The notes under the pieces: generated by a model | What the model was told of the DNA's origin: nothing | What the model saw: only the letters and a program-made list of their open reading frames with translations | Database searches by the model: none | Assembly (NCBI GenBank): GCA_002005505.1 | Contig: KV908599.1 | Location: 85,576-149,575 of the forward strand | Source: Botryococcus braunii | Taxonomy: Eukaryota; Chlorophyta; Trebouxiophyceae | DNA: 64,000 nt | Direction: 5' to 3' | Translations under genes and position numbers: made by a program | Part shown: one piece after another, positions 1 to 9,862 of the stretch | Layout: each line of letters begins with the position of its first letter | Position numbering within the stretch: the first letter of the stretch is position 1

Positions 1-84
1 AAGTTTGAGGGCACGTGAACTTTTCCCAACCTGACAGAAGGTACACTCTGTACCTTATGCTGTGGTGCAGCAGGGCTGTCAGCC

Positions 85-2073
85 TTACTGGTGATGTTCC
101 CTTCTCTCTCTCTCTCTCTCCCTGGTTGCCAGAATAAGGTACATTATGTACCTTATGCTGGGACTGGGCAGTACTGCCGGGATTATCTGATTCCTTCTCA
201 AGTCTCTCTCTCTCTCCTTGACTACAGGACTCATGTGCAGCACCCTTACATTCTCGCACCTTCCGCAATGCAGAGGGGAGCAGCAGCTCTCTCTCTCTCT
301 CCTGGACTCACACTTGGGCACACTACCCAGACTTGCCTGAGCTGCGCCTACAATGTCAACCTGCACACCATAAGCATGACTAGCCAGTGACTGGGATTGG
401 GCACCAGCTTCCCCTACTGCTGGCATGTCTAACCCACTACTCTCATCTCTTACATCTGCACCGAACATAGCCTCGACTGTCTCAACCTGCCCCTGCATAT
501 CAGGGAGACCAACCATGTTTGGCTCACTCACAATTGCCTGACCTGGGTCAGGGGCATGCAATGGGATGTCAGAATGCTCTCTCCTAGCCACGCGCTGTAC
601 ATAACGCTGCTCCCTTGTAAGGGTGGTCCCTGGAGGAAGGGGAATTTGTGACTTCCCCTGCATTCGCAACCCCTCTTGTACCTTCTGCATTTTTTCTACC
701 TGGGATTGAGTTTCTACACCCCCCCTGGCCAGATTCTGCATATGCTCAAGCACCGACCACGAGTGCTGAGATGGTTCTGGGGTCCCAACAGTAGAATCCA
801 GGCTGGTGGGGGTTCCTTGGTCATGTGCTGCTATGGTCCCGTCTCCAGACTGATCCCCAGCACAAAGTCCAGAGGTCCCAGGAGCCCCAGTGGAAAGCGT
901 CTCCACTCCATGGTCATCCTCCTCATCCCAGAACGTGGGTGGAGCAGCAGAGGGAATTTCTTGAGGCGTTGCCAGATTCTCACTGCCAAGGGGGGGTGAT
1001 ATCCTAGAATCATAGACAGACCCAGGCTGGACCTTTGATAGACCCACTCTCTCAGCCCCCCTCAAGTGCTCGATAAAGCTGACGTCCCTACTCTCCTTCC
1101 ACACTCCATTCCCCACGTACACACGATACGCTTTAGACTGGGGACAATAACCAGTAAACATCCCAGGGATGGTCTTGGGCCCAAAAACAGACCTTTGGCC
1201 ACTGGGAATGTGCACATGGGCTACACACCCAAACGTGCGCAGCACAGACACATCAGGTTTGACACCAAAGAATAATTCCATGGGGGTCAGGGACCTGCCT
1301 GAAGTAGGACCCACATTGTAGAGGAGGGTAGCTGTCTCAAGCGCCTCCTTCCAAAGGGAAGGGTCTGCTGCAGCATGGACCAACAGAGTCCTTGTTCGCT
1401 CCTTCAGGGTCCTATTCATCCTCTCCGCCACCCCATTCTGCTGAGGCGTGTAGGGCGTTGAGGACTCCATCTTAGTGCCTAGCTGAGCGCAAAACTCTTT
1501 GAATTGCTGGTTCAGAAACTCTGAACCCCTGTCAGTCCTCACACACATCACAACCGTGCCTCGTTGGGTCTGCCAAAAACGGAGCAGGTCTATCACAGCC
1601 TTTGGGATGCAATCCTTTGACTTCACATGCAGGGAGGCAACTTGGTGTGAACTTTCATCCACTACAGTGACCCAATATCGTTCACCTGTGATGGCAGGAG
1701 GTGATATGGGACCCACAGTATCCACATGGACTCTATCGAGTGGGTTATGTGCAGGCCTGGAAGATACAGGGAAAGGAGGTCTGGAGTGTTTCCCTTGTAT
1801 ACACGATTCACAGTGCTTGGGGCACTCAGAGCAGGGAGCAAGGGAGATATTGATTCCTGTAACCAGATCTTCCTTGGAGAACCTCTGCATGCTGCTGGCA
1901 CCAGGATGACATAACCTAGCATGCCACAGAGATCTCTCGCTACACACGTGTCCTTTCCTAAGATGAGACGCCTCAGCCATGTGATCAATATGTCTGCAGC
2001 CAACTTGCTGCCCTCTGACAGGACTAACAAACTCCAAAAAAAAACAGACCTCGTGCGCGGGTGATATCTCCAC
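85..2073 (-). CDS. Copia integrase (GAG-pre-integrase plus DDE core), 662-aa frame
   Basis: The product would insert retrotransposon cDNA into the genome. The N-terminal part holds the GAG-pre-integrase zinc-binding region (LWHARLCHPG, then CxxC and a CIQGKHSR-like stretch). The DDE core follows, with the first Asp in VHVDTVGP, the second in VRTDRGSEF and the Glu after QQNGVAERMNRTLKE. The 'TLLYNVGPTSGRSLTPMELFFG' type segment is typical of Copia integrases. The C-terminal 200 residues are a low-complexity linker that normally precedes RT and end in Arg/Glu repeats encoded by a CT microsatellite. The start is uncertain because the frame is continued from the protease frame by a shift at an A-run near 2036-2045. 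All three catalytic residues are present, but the polyprotein is broken. Confidence 0.85.
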   Translation of the reverse strand: MEISPAHEVCFFLEFVSPVRGQQVGCRHIDHMAEASHLRKGHVCSERSLWHARLCHPGASSMQRFSKEDLVTGINISLAPCSECPKHCESCIQGKHSRPPFPVSSRPAHNPLDRVHVDTVGPISPPAITGERYWVTVVDESSHQVASLHVKSKDCIPKAVIDLLRFWQTQRGTVVMCVRTDRGSEFLNQQFKEFCAQLGTKMESSTPYTPQQNGVAERMNRTLKERTRTLLVHAAADPSLWKEALETATLLYNVGPTSGRSLTPMELFFGVKPDVSVLRTFGCVAHVHIPSGQRSVFGPKTIPGMFTGYCPQSKAYRVYVGNGVWKESRDVSFIEHLRGAERVGLSKVQPGSVYDSRISPPLGSENLATPQEIPSAAPPTFWDEEDDHGVETLSTGAPGTSGLCAGDQSGDGTIAAHDQGTPTSLDSTVGTPEPSQHSWSVLEHMQNLARGGVETQSQVEKMQKVQEGLRMQGKSQIPLPPGTTLTREQRYVQRVARREHSDIPLHAPDPGQAIVSEPNMVGLPDMQGQVETVEAMFGADVRDESSGLDMPAVGEAGAQSQSLASHAYGVQVDIVGAAQASLGSVPKCESRRERESCCSPLHCGRCENVRVLHMSPVVKERERDLRRNQIIPAVLPSPSIRYIMYLILATRERERERREHHQ

Positions 2074-2860
2074 ACCACCCTTCAGGTCCCTTCATGGCTG
2101 TGTAACCACCTGCAGTGTCAGTCAGGAAAGATGCTCCATCCTGAATTGCACCAGTGACTGAAATGAGGTTGGTATGCGCAGAAGGAACACACTGCACATT
2201 GTGCAGCCAGAATACTTCGTGCCTTGCATTCACAAGGCATACAGACCCAGATGCAATGATTCCTCCCTTGGCGTCTGAGGTTGCCAAGTGCAGAGGAAGA
2301 GGCTGTCCATGCATAACTGGATTATGGAGCAATGAGAGATCATTTACTATATGCACAGAGGCACCACTATCTATTAACCAAGATGTGCTGCTAGCTCTAT
2401 GCGAAGTTGGGGCGAGCACATTGAGAGAGATAAACATCGCCTCACCAGAAGGAGGGGGTGGAGGTGGTAAATGCCACCCCGGAAACGTGTGTTGACTTGT
2501 TGGATAGTTATATGCTGAAGGTGGTCCAGGGCTGGAAGCGGATGAAGGCGGGCCACCCCGGCCAGATCCATGGTCCCACCAGGCTTGAGGAGACGACTGT
2601 GGGCCTCCCTGGCCCCAGTAAGCTGCAGGCCCAACGCTTGCCGCTTGCATGTTTTGATGCAGAGCCTGCAGCTGCCTGAGCGGTCCGCAGTCAGTCATGA
2701 AGTGGCCCTTTGCCTTGCAGAAGTGGCATGTAAGCTCCTCTCTGGGCCTTCTTGCCCTGCCAGGTCCACGCCCCCTGCCACCAAAAGTAGTTGCAGAGGG
2801 GCCAGCGGGAGGCTGTTCGTTTGCTGGTAGTGCTGCTCCAACTCCCGGTACTGCTCCCAC
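2024..2860 (-). CDS. Copia gag C-terminus (zinc knuckle) and aspartic protease
   Basis: A 278-aa frame. It opens with an Ala/Pro/Gly-rich linker, then a CCHC knuckle (CHFCKAKGHFMTDC) that would bind the element's RNA. After a Pro/Ser/Gly-rich spacer comes the retropepsin-like active site (WLIDSGASVHIVND, Asp-Ser-Gly) and the downstream LATSDAKGG region usual in Copia proteases. It overlaps the integrase frame by about 50 bp in another phase. That looks like a frameshift at the A-run near 2040 rather than a programmed overlap, because Copia elements usually have one polyprotein. Confidence 0.8.
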   Translation of the reverse strand: MGAVPGVGAALPANEQPPAGPSATTFGGRGRGPGRARRPREELTCHFCKAKGHFMTDCGPLRQLQALHQNMQAASVGPAAYWGQGGPQSSPQAWWDHGSGRGGPPSSASSPGPPSAYNYPTSQHTFPGWHLPPPPPPSGEAMFISLNVLAPTSHRASSTSWLIDSGASVHIVNDLSLLHNPVMHGQPLPLHLATSDAKGGIIASGSVCLVNARHEVFWLHNVQCVPSAHTNLISVTGAIQDGASFLTDTAGGYTAMKGPEGWCGDITRARGLFFFGVC

Positions 2861-2895
2861 TCCTGGTGCAGCTCCAGCGCTTGATGACGCTCCAG

Positions 2896-3345
2896 CTACC
2901 CCCCCATTCTTTGAATCAGCTCCAATGGCGGCTTGTCGGTTGCCATAACCTCCAGGGACTCGAGCCTCAGCACATGAGGGAGGCCCTTCACCATCAGCTC
3001 CCCAACATTGTGGTCCAAGAGGATGAACGCGTTGTTTCTGAGACTTGTAGCCAGATCCATCATTCTGTAGAGGTAGACCTTGAGTGTCTCCCCTGTCTTA
3101 ATGCCCTGCTGCATTTCCTTGTACCACTCAAGGTTGATGTCTTGGTTGCTCCCTCCAGTGTGACTGTTCTTCACCCACGTGATGAAGTCGAACGCTGCTT
3201 TGTGGCATGAGATCTGAGAATGCCAGATGACTGGAACTGACTGGATCAGCCACTGCTTGATGGCTGAGTTCTCCACCGACCCTGGCATTGGCCTCTCCAA
3301 AGCTGCTCTGACCCCCTTGGTGTTTGCGCACGCCTCCATCATCAA
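2896..3345 (-). CDS. Copia gag, capsid-like part
   Basis: A 149-aa frame with features of the UBN2/Copia gag capsid domain: an aromatic-rich helical segment with W-x-x-I/L spacing and the Y-R-M-x-D-L-A-x-S-L motif near residue 90. It would form the cytoplasmic virus-like particle. The likely N-terminus lies further upstream in another frame, starting at 3532 (a Ser/Glu/Lys-rich leader), so a frameshift near 3345 separates them. It ends 36 bp before the zinc-knuckle frame. Confidence 0.6.
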   Translation of the reverse strand: MMMEACANTKGVRAALERPMPGSVENSAIKQWLIQSVPVIWHSQISCHKAAFDFITWVKNSHTGGSNQDINLEWYKEMQQGIKTGETLKVYLYRMMDLATSLRNNAFILLDHNVGELMVKGLPHVLRLESLEVMATDKPPLELIQRMGG

Positions 3346-3532
3346 GCATGACGGTCATCTTTGGATTAGAGGTATTGGGGATGTAGGCTGCCTTGTCAAT
3401 CTCCACCTTTGGTTCTGCAGTGGCTGATTGTGTCCCGGTCATAGACTGCCCTGGAGTGGCCCCACTGACTTCTCCAGGTTGAGACATTGCTGTTTCACTG
3501 CTACTTTCCTTTTCTTTGCCCCTTTTTGTCAT

Positions 3533-4413
3533 ACTATTGTCACTTCACCAGCCAAACTTACTCATAAACTTCTGGAATGCAGCAATACCCTACAATTCCC
3601 TCCATGTCATGGAAATTTACCAGCCAGTCTTGCACAGTAGTAGCAGATATGTTCCCCTCAGAAGTTTGCGCCGGAGTCCGGCCCGACTCACTCAGTGCTT
3701 CTAGACAACGTCGATGAATGATAAAGCACAGCTAAAACTTCAATTATGAATTTCCCAGAAAGGTAAACTGTGAGTAAGATAATGGTCCTGGTACACTCGA
3801 GTTCCCTTGCGCCGCTGCGCCATGCTCGAGCTCCTTTGTTGACGCTTACGTCTGACCCATCTGTAGACGACCTTCACTCCTGCTTTTACTTGGCTCAGCT
3901 GGAAGGGCGTGGGCCCATAACCTGTAAAAGGTTATGGGCAATCGGCTTTCCCTGTACAAAGCAGACAGGTCGTCAATAGACGAAGTTACTCCAGCTACAG
4001 TCCGTACGACTGTCTGCTGAGTGTCACACACAACTGTTGGACAAGACTAGCATCTGGTAATGCCCAGCATCTTTCACAACCAGTTCCGTTACATCATTAT
4101 CTTGTACACAAGCACCGATCAAGCAATCACTAGATAAGGCTCTAGACGGCTACGTTCAAGTACATGCCTATACTCCCTGAAGTCACTGTCCCTTGTCTGT
4201 TTGAGTGACTCCAGGGTACACTAAGCTTGTTCACTCTCACAATAGCAACAATGATACAACACACACTGCCGCACCGTACCTGTACAAAGCAGACAGGTCG
4301 TCAATAGACGAAGTTACTCCAGCTACAGTCCGTACGACTGTCTGCTGAGTGTCACACACAACTGTTGGACAAGACTAGCATCTGGTAATGCCCAGCATCT
4401 TTCACAACCAGTT
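3533..4413. repeat. Untranslated region with a 135-bp direct repeat and a hairpin
   Basis: No gene is seen. A 135-bp block at 3951-4085 recurs directly at 4279-4413 (period 328 bp) with no difference that I can see. Between them is unique AT-rich sequence. A perfect inverted repeat (11-bp stem, 5-nt loop) lies at 3913-3939, just before the first copy. This may be the leader or LTR of copia-1, duplicated in part, but I could not fix LTR ends with a TSD. Confidence 0.7.
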
Positions 4414-4800
4414 GGTATTCACTCCGGTGGGGCAGCCTTAAGAGTTCATCCGACAAACGTGTGATCTAGATAGAATTGTACCTTATGTTCGAAAACGTCC
4501 AGAATCTGCCGTGTCTCAAGGTACCTTATGTTCTCAATGGACCCATATCCTAATAGTGCACACATGAAGATCACTTAAAGCACAAGGCATTCAATAATAA
4601 TGTTCAGAACTCAACAGAGCCTCCTTAGCGTGTATCGAGGAGGTTTGCCCACCAAAGGGACGAGGTCGGTCGGGATCGGCGGCAAAACGAGAGCCATTAA
4701 ACTCAAACAAAGGAGCGCAACCCCAAACCAAAAAGCGAAGATGCTTAAAAAAAAATTGTCAAGCCAATCAAAACAGAAGTGACCGATATGGGGCACCAAA
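4414..4800 (-). mobile_element. gypsy-1 leader (5' untranslated part), inverted fragment
   Basis: This is the stretch directly inside the 163-bp LTR at 4801-4963, read on the minus strand. It begins with TTTGGTGCCCCATATCGG right after the LTR, the place of a primer-binding site. Two copies of the dispersed AAGGTAC motif lie near 4473 and 4520. The matching gag, pol and 3' LTR are 35 kb away on the opposite strand (39.4-46.5 kb). The left limit is uncertain; 4413 is taken because the direct repeat ends there. Confidence 0.55.
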
Positions 4801-4963
4801 TGTAAAGTTATCCGAATTGTTTGCACCGATGAAAGTGCCAGTGTGGCCCGAGCGCCACACCGTATGTACTAGCGCGAAGCCTAAAGAGGCTACGCCTAGC
4901 CTAATGTACCGCTTGGCATCCGACGGGGCTAACCCTGGCGGAGTCTGCCTGCCGCGCGCTACA
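4801..4963 (-). repeat. gypsy-1 5' LTR (163 bp), minus orientation
   Basis: This is a very short LTR that starts TGTAGCGCGCGG and ends TTTACA when read on minus. It is nearly identical over its whole length to 46308-46470 on plus. The outer flank here is CGGAA (4964-4968 on minus) and the outer flank of the other copy is also CGGAA (46471-46475), so the pair carries one 5-bp TSD. The two LTRs therefore come from one insertion although they now lie 41 kb apart on opposite strands. Confidence 0.85.
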
Positions 4964-5042
4964 TTCCGATGGAAAATGAGCCGTTCGATAAGACGATGTA
5001 GTTGGTGCCAAGAGAGTTACCCACATTGATAGTGTTGCTCAC
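4964..5042 (-). pseudogene. Viral fibre gene, fragment 2 of 4
   Basis: About 25 codons read on minus, including NVGNSLGTNY and VLSNGSFSIG. They have the Asn/Ser/Gly-rich style of the fibre repeats. On its upstream side the copia-2 LTR begins (TSD CTCAC at 5038-5042 and 26274-26278) and the frame joins the end of fragment 1 at 26279. On its downstream side the gypsy-1 LTR begins (TSD CGGAA) and the frame joins fragment 3 at 46471. It is far too short to recognise alone; the case rests on both TSDs and the in-frame joins. Confidence 0.75.
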
Positions 5043-5439
5043 TGTTGTGTTTGAGAGAGGATAAGGTACGTATCCGGATGTACAGGGTCACGTATGTACG
5101 TGAGTACGTGTGCTCTCTCAAGTACACTTTTTGGTTTTAGGCACGTCACTTGACAAGCTTGAACAAACATTAGATGTGCATTAGAAAACCATGCACCAGG
5201 ACACAAAAATTGCTGTTATATAACACTCCTAATGCATATATGTATTAGAAGACCTGGAGAGAGTGCCCTCCGTGGGAGGTAGGGGTTCATAGCCCATCAT
5301 GCAAGCACAGGTCTCAGTCAATGAAGTTCAAGGAACTGTGATAGAGATCCTATCGAGAGTGTACACGTGTAGGACAGGTGCAGAAGATATAGCATAAGTC
5401 CGTACTTCGTGGGTGTGACAAGTGTACCTCACACACTTA
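5043..5439 (+). repeat. copia-2 5' LTR, first part
   Basis: This is nearly identical to 24823-25220, the start of the 3' LTR. It includes an AAGGTAC motif near 5064. Similarity stops at 5439 (after CACACACTTA) and resumes at about 19511, which marks the inner insertion. No TSD is seen around the inner insertion. Confidence 0.8.
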
Positions 5440-6000
5440 TACCATTGCCACGGGAGGGCTAGTAAACCCCTCAGGAGGGGTGACTACGGAGGAACAAGCA
5501 CGTGACTCCAGATCACGGATGAATGATCTGAGATATTTCAGGGGAAGCAACGGGTGAACGAGCTCATAAGGCTATCAAGCTTGGTCAAGGGTAGTAGATT
5601 CAAACTGGAGAGACAGGAGCGGTGTTTCAATTAGCTTGACTGAGTGTACCCTGGTGACGGACGGCTCATCGCACCTTTATTGGTGACGGTGGTCGGGACC
5701 ACGGGTTTTGGAAGAAGTAATCTGTACTTGTTGTTTCTCAGCATGACTTAAAACAAGCTCCCTCGAATTGTTTGAGGATTGTCAAGCTCGTGAGTTGCCG
5801 GTTCCACGTTTGCGACGAGCATTAAGCCGACACAGAAAAGGAAACGGCCACTGGCTACGCCATACGGGCGGCAAGGTGATGTATGAGTAATTTCAGCCTT
5901 GGCGTAGCGGTGACGCCGACTTGAAAGCAATGTCGATTTGAATGCAAGCAATATGATGAACTGATCGCTTAGAAGCTGCGCTTCGCAGTCTGCGCAGCTT
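5440..6000. other. Unassigned sequence inside the inner insertion
   Basis: I see no gene of more than 70 codons with recognisable content. The stretch lies between the broken copia-2 LTR and the 3' tail of the non-LTR element. It could be the outer end of the DIRS-like element or of an unrecognised repeat. Confidence 0.4.
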
Positions 6001-6091
6001 ACAGGAAGGAAGGAAGGAAGATTACATCCAAAGACCAGCCACTAGGGCTGAAGAGGACGGCAGTACAATGAATGACCCATATCTTAGCCAA

Positions 6092-9000
6092 CTAAGGTCG
6101 CACAGCACCTGGGAGAGTGAGGTAGCTCTCCAATGCTCTAGTCACAAATTTGGCAACCCCTTCAAGGTCTTCTTGCCACATAAACGTCTGTACAGATCGA
6201 CTCCTTTGTTGAAAGAGATGCATAAATTGTTGTCGTACATGTTGTACAGCCGGACAGGTGAACAACAGATGATGTTCATCACCAACGAGCTCTAAGGAGC
6301 ACCTCGTGCAAATCCTCTTGTCTCGAGGGATGCCTTGTTGTCTACCTTTATCAATAGGAAGGTCATGACACCCTAATCTAAATCGCATAAAGGTCCGCAA
6401 TGTACAATTAGGAAGGTGGAGTTTGAGCGCACTCTTACGCCGTGGCACATGAGGCGGACGTGCGAACCACCTTTGGTATCTGCAGAATAAGGCTCTTGGG
6501 GATGCACAAGTGCGAGGGGAGATGTCCAGGTCATCCCATATCATGTCACTTTTACGGTCTAACAGATCCTTTACCTGTGAAATGTCAATCTGCAAGGCTC
6601 TATCAAACCGCACATGGTCAGCTATATAGTATCCTAGTTTCTTAAGTTGTTGCATAAGGGTACCCGAAAACGTTTCTCGGCCTTCTACTATTGCCAACCT
6701 AATGTCATGCATGAGGACCTTGTAGTGTAATGAATCAGGTCTCATGGCCGCTATATTGTTCCAAAACCTGGCCATACGTAAGATCCAAGTTGACCACAAA
6801 GAAAATATGTTTAATTCACAATTGATTATTTCCTCAGGGATTGTCCGACGCACCCCCAAAATCTGAGCTAGGACCCGCTTGTGCGCATCCAATAGGGGTA
6901 TACTACTAGGTTTTCCCGAAGACAATTGTCTGCCTTGAAAGCATCTGAATGCCCAGACTTCACATCCATAGGAGATGAGGGGTGGTAGGCAAGCTAAGTA
7001 CAGTTCTGTCATGAGCATCATTGACATGTTGCAACCGAGATTGCTATAAGCTCTAGTAAGGTCTTCCCATGCTATCCAGAACCTCTGCTCGAGGTTCTTA
7101 ATGCCGGCTTGAAGGCCATTCTTGGCATGAATCTGTAATCCAAGGTATTTAACCTCCTGTACCGGACCAATTCTAACCCCTGCAACCTCTAGACAGGTAG
7201 AGGGTGTCCGAGGGTCTGGATTTACTGAAAGGTATTGCGTCTTGGCCCCATTTAGGCGCATGTCCATACTCTTACACCATTCTTGAGTAGCATTCACCAA
7301 CACCTGTAGGTCCTCAACTGTAGGCGCGACGAGAACAAAATCGTCCGCAAAACCTAGCACTTGGATACGTATTATATTTAAACGTGTGCCATCAGGTAGC
7401 TGAAGGCCAGCCGTGGGACAATGGTGTGCAAGATATCGGGGGAGTCCATCCGACATAATTCCAAATAGTGTAGGGCTAATGGGGCACCCTTGAGGAACAC
7501 CCGCACTTGATTTAAACAACCCCCCATGTTTGCCCTCAATCTTGATCGCCAAAACTGTACTGTCTATTACAGCTTGAGTAGCATAAAGAAAATCCCCTTG
7601 GATTCCCAACTGCTCCAAAATATGCCCTAACTTAAGACGCGATACCCTGTCGTAAGCTTTAGAGAGGTCCAGGAATGCAAAATGCAGTGGAGTGATGCCC
7701 ATTGCCCAATCTATGAGGTGTTGTATAACAAACAGTTGATGGGTGGTGGACATTTCAGGACGGAAGCCTGTTTGGCAATCAACACGCAAACGGTACTTCT
7801 CCAAGTAAGATACCAGACGCGAGTTCAACACGTTGGCATACAACCTCATAAGAGATTCGCCCACGGCAATGGGACGATAATTTCCTCTGTTATACGCGTC
7901 CCCTTTCTTATATACCGGTGTCACCAAACATACATTTGACTCCGCCGGTAAGGTACGTTGTCTAAGCGCCATAGTAAAAATGTCCGCAATGACATGACTT
8001 AACAGGTTTCGTGAGTAAGGATCCCCCGGGTGTGTAAGTGGCTGAGCATACCTAAACAACTCTGTAGGGTAACCATCTTTCCCCGGGGATTTCCCATTGG
8101 CAAGTGCTCGGAGACCCAGTTCAATTTCCTCGACTGTGAAGGGAGCATTCAGCTCGTCGCACTGGTCGTGACCATGATCTTCTGGGACTTGATGGGGAGG
8201 ATATGCCCCAATAGGCAGACCATGCGCGGGCTCTTCAGTTCCAAGACCGCTTGCAAGGGAATTTATATAAGAATCCCAAGCTGACACATCTCTAAGGGGT
8301 TCAGGCAGTCTATCTCTTTCACGCCGAAGGGTTTTCCAAAACCTATGGGGGTTGAAATGCTTTTGGTGTACCAATGTTTTTAGCTTTTGGGCCTGGTATG
8401 CCCTTTTCTTTTTCCTCACAATAGCATGGTACTTACGCTCTAACCTCCGGAACTCATCACCCCGCCATTTGGTTAACATTCCATACCTCCAGACTTCCCG
8501 TTTAAGGGCCCGGCATTCCTGGTCAAAAAAGGGTTGATGTTGACGCCGGTGTCCATTGTGGGGATATCTTTTGTATTGGTCATGCATTCCTGCTTTCTTT
8601 GCAGCATCTTTTATGAGTGCGTATAGGCAATGAATGCTAGACTTAATGTCCCCATCTTCAACCGCTTTTTCACATTGGCTCATGAGGTTTAACTCATCAC
8701 TCTGTAATGCTTGGACATATTGATCCCTTGCAAATTGGCACCAGCTAATTTGTGACAATGGGTGTCCCCCTTGATCAGAAGAGGGACACGGTCTAGGATG
8801 AATAGGAATAGACAAGGATGCACATAGTGGGAAATGGTCAGACTCTGACCTCTCACAATCAATGCCACTGTCTTCTAGGTGTGGGATAAGATTTGGGGAT
8901 ACAATGATATGGTCAAGTCGTGTTGCAGCTGATCTACGCGTACCATGGTACGACACACCGGCCGGGATATCTCCCCTGACACGGCCAGTGCAAATGTAAA

Positions 9001-9541
9001 CGCCTAATTTGTGGACAGCACGAAGAAGTTGCCGCCCATGGGGATTGACCTTTGGGTCCCCTCCAGGGGCCATGGGGGGAAGGGGACCAACTCTAGAATT
9101 AAGATCACCCCCTAGGAAAGCGTACCCTTCTACCTTTGCCTTACCGAGTGTTTTCTGGATTTCTTTCATTCTATTAGACAAACTCAAAGATGATAGAAGG
9201 GGTGATCCAGAAGGGGGAATGTAAGTTGTTCCGATGATTAGAGGTAGTCCACCACCCTTGAACTGAATCTTAGCCCACAACGATCCTTGTTTGGTGCAAT
9301 AGGGGAGAATATGGTATTCATTGCTATATCGAATACCAAGCAATAAGCCTTCCCCTGCCCTCCCTGAGTGTGATGCAGGGTGAAAGAATAGCTTGAAGGG
9401 GGCCCAGAGGTCTCTTTCGATAATTTGTCTTCTAGTCTCACTGAGCATGATAATGTCAAAGGTGTGAAGGTACTCTAAGAGGCCTCGAGATAACAGTTTT
9501 TCAGTGCTAAGGCCATTTATGTTCCAAACTATACATCTCAA
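6092..9541 (-). CDS. LINE ORF2 protein: AP endonuclease, reverse transcriptase, zinc-binding C-terminus
   Basis: An intact 1149-aa frame. It would nick target DNA and copy the element RNA at the nick (target-primed reverse transcription). Residues 1-240 are an exonuclease-endonuclease-phosphatase domain: MRCIVWNINGL, GGDLNSRVG, RLDHIIVS and SESDHFPL carry the expected Asn, Asp and His residues. RT spans about 470-760: FLDLSKAYDRV, GVPQGCPISPTLF and the FADD box (LGFADDFVLV). The last 150 residues hold a Cys/His cluster (CTRCSLELVGDEHHLLFTC). No stop or shift is seen, so this is the best preserved element in the window and may be recent. An RNase H domain is not obvious. The clade cannot be fixed without a tree. 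Confidence 0.9.
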   Translation of the reverse strand: MRCIVWNINGLSTEKLLSRGLLEYLHTFDIIMLSETRRQIIERDLWAPFKLFFHPASHSGRAGEGLLLGIRYSNEYHILPYCTKQGSLWAKIQFKGGGLPLIIGTTYIPPSGSPLLSSLSLSNRMKEIQKTLGKAKVEGYAFLGGDLNSRVGPLPPMAPGGDPKVNPHGRQLLRAVHKLGVYICTGRVRGDIPAGVSYHGTRRSAATRLDHIIVSPNLIPHLEDSGIDCERSESDHFPLCASLSIPIHPRPCPSSDQGGHPLSQISWCQFARDQYVQALQSDELNLMSQCEKAVEDGDIKSSIHCLYALIKDAAKKAGMHDQYKRYPHNGHRRQHQPFFDQECRALKREVWRYGMLTKWRGDEFRRLERKYHAIVRKKKRAYQAQKLKTLVHQKHFNPHRFWKTLRRERDRLPEPLRDVSAWDSYINSLASGLGTEEPAHGLPIGAYPPHQVPEDHGHDQCDELNAPFTVEEIELGLRALANGKSPGKDGYPTELFRYAQPLTHPGDPYSRNLLSHVIADIFTMALRQRTLPAESNVCLVTPVYKKGDAYNRGNYRPIAVGESLMRLYANVLNSRLVSYLEKYRLRVDCQTGFRPEMSTTHQLFVIQHLIDWAMGITPLHFAFLDLSKAYDRVSRLKLGHILEQLGIQGDFLYATQAVIDSTVLAIKIEGKHGGLFKSSAGVPQGCPISPTLFGIMSDGLPRYLAHHCPTAGLQLPDGTRLNIIRIQVLGFADDFVLVAPTVEDLQVLVNATQEWCKSMDMRLNGAKTQYLSVNPDPRTPSTCLEVAGVRIGPVQEVKYLGLQIHAKNGLQAGIKNLEQRFWIAWEDLTRAYSNLGCNMSMMLMTELYLACLPPLISYGCEVWAFRCFQGRQLSSGKPSSIPLLDAHKRVLAQILGVRRTIPEEIINCELNIFSLWSTWILRMARFWNNIAAMRPDSLHYKVLMHDIRLAIVEGRETFSGTLMQQLKKLGYYIADHVRFDRALQIDISQVKDLLDRKSDMIWDDLDISPRTCASPRALFCRYQRWFARPPHVPRRKSALKLHLPNCTLRTFMRFRLGCHDLPIDKGRQQGIPRDKRICTRCSLELVGDEHHLLFTCPAVQHVRQQFMHLFQQRSRSVQTFMWQEDLEGVAKFVTRALESYLTLPGAVRP

Positions 9542-9562
9542 CCTCAGGTGGCTAGATATTTC

Positions 9563-9862
9563 CTATTGAGGGGTTGAGGGGTTGGGACCCAGGTCACCTC
9601 CCTCTAGGGTGGAAGGAGTCATAAGCTCTTCAAGCTCTGGCTCGCGTTGAATGGCGATACGCTTGCCATCGGTGGCCCCCGGGACATGGCGGGGAGTCGT
9701 CCTCTGCTGGGGTGGCATCCAATCCATGCCTTCAGCTGTGGCTGCATCCTCTCGTTGTACTTCGCTTACGGTGTAGGGCATTGTGGCTTGGACGCCAGGG
9801 GCTCGGTCAGCGTGGGCGGCAGCCGGCCGGCCCCCAGGCACTTGTCGGGGACGTGCGCCCAA
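9563..9862 (-). CDS. Possible C-terminal part of LINE ORF1
   Basis: A 99-aa Pro/Arg/Glu-rich frame 21 bp upstream of ORF2. No RRM, coiled coil or zinc knuckle is visible, so a nucleic-acid-binding ORF1 role is only inferred from position. It may be a truncated ORF1 in a 5'-truncated element. Confidence 0.35.
   Translation of the reverse strand: MGARPRQVPGGRPAAAHADRAPGVQATMPYTVSEVQREDAATAEGMDWMPPQQRTTPRHVPGATDGKRIAIQREPELEELMTPSTLEGGDLGPNPSTPQ

Larger units (their letters stand above)
1..3532 (-). mobile_element. Copia-like LTR retrotransposon (copia-1), 5' and central part
   Basis: On the minus strand the order is gag, CCHC zinc knuckle, aspartic protease, GAG-pre-integrase and integrase. 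Protease followed by integrase before the reverse transcriptase is the Copia (Pseudoviridae) order. The RT and RNase H would lie to the left of base 1 and are not in the window. The reading is split over at least three frames, with breaks near 2.87 kb and at an A-run near 2.04 kb, so this copy is probably dead. The CT-rich runs at 100-300 translate as Arg/Glu repeats at the end of the integrase frame. Confidence 0.85.
6001..9862 (-). mobile_element. Non-LTR (LINE) retrotransposon with APE endonuclease
   Basis: On minus it has a short upstream frame (9862-9563), a full-length ORF2 (9541-6092), a short 3' untranslated part, and a tail of TTCC repeats (GGAA repeats on plus, 6004-6020). A short tandem tail instead of poly-A is seen in several LINE clades, such as I and some L1-like algal families. 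The 5' end is not defined; no TSD was established. Confidence 0.8.
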
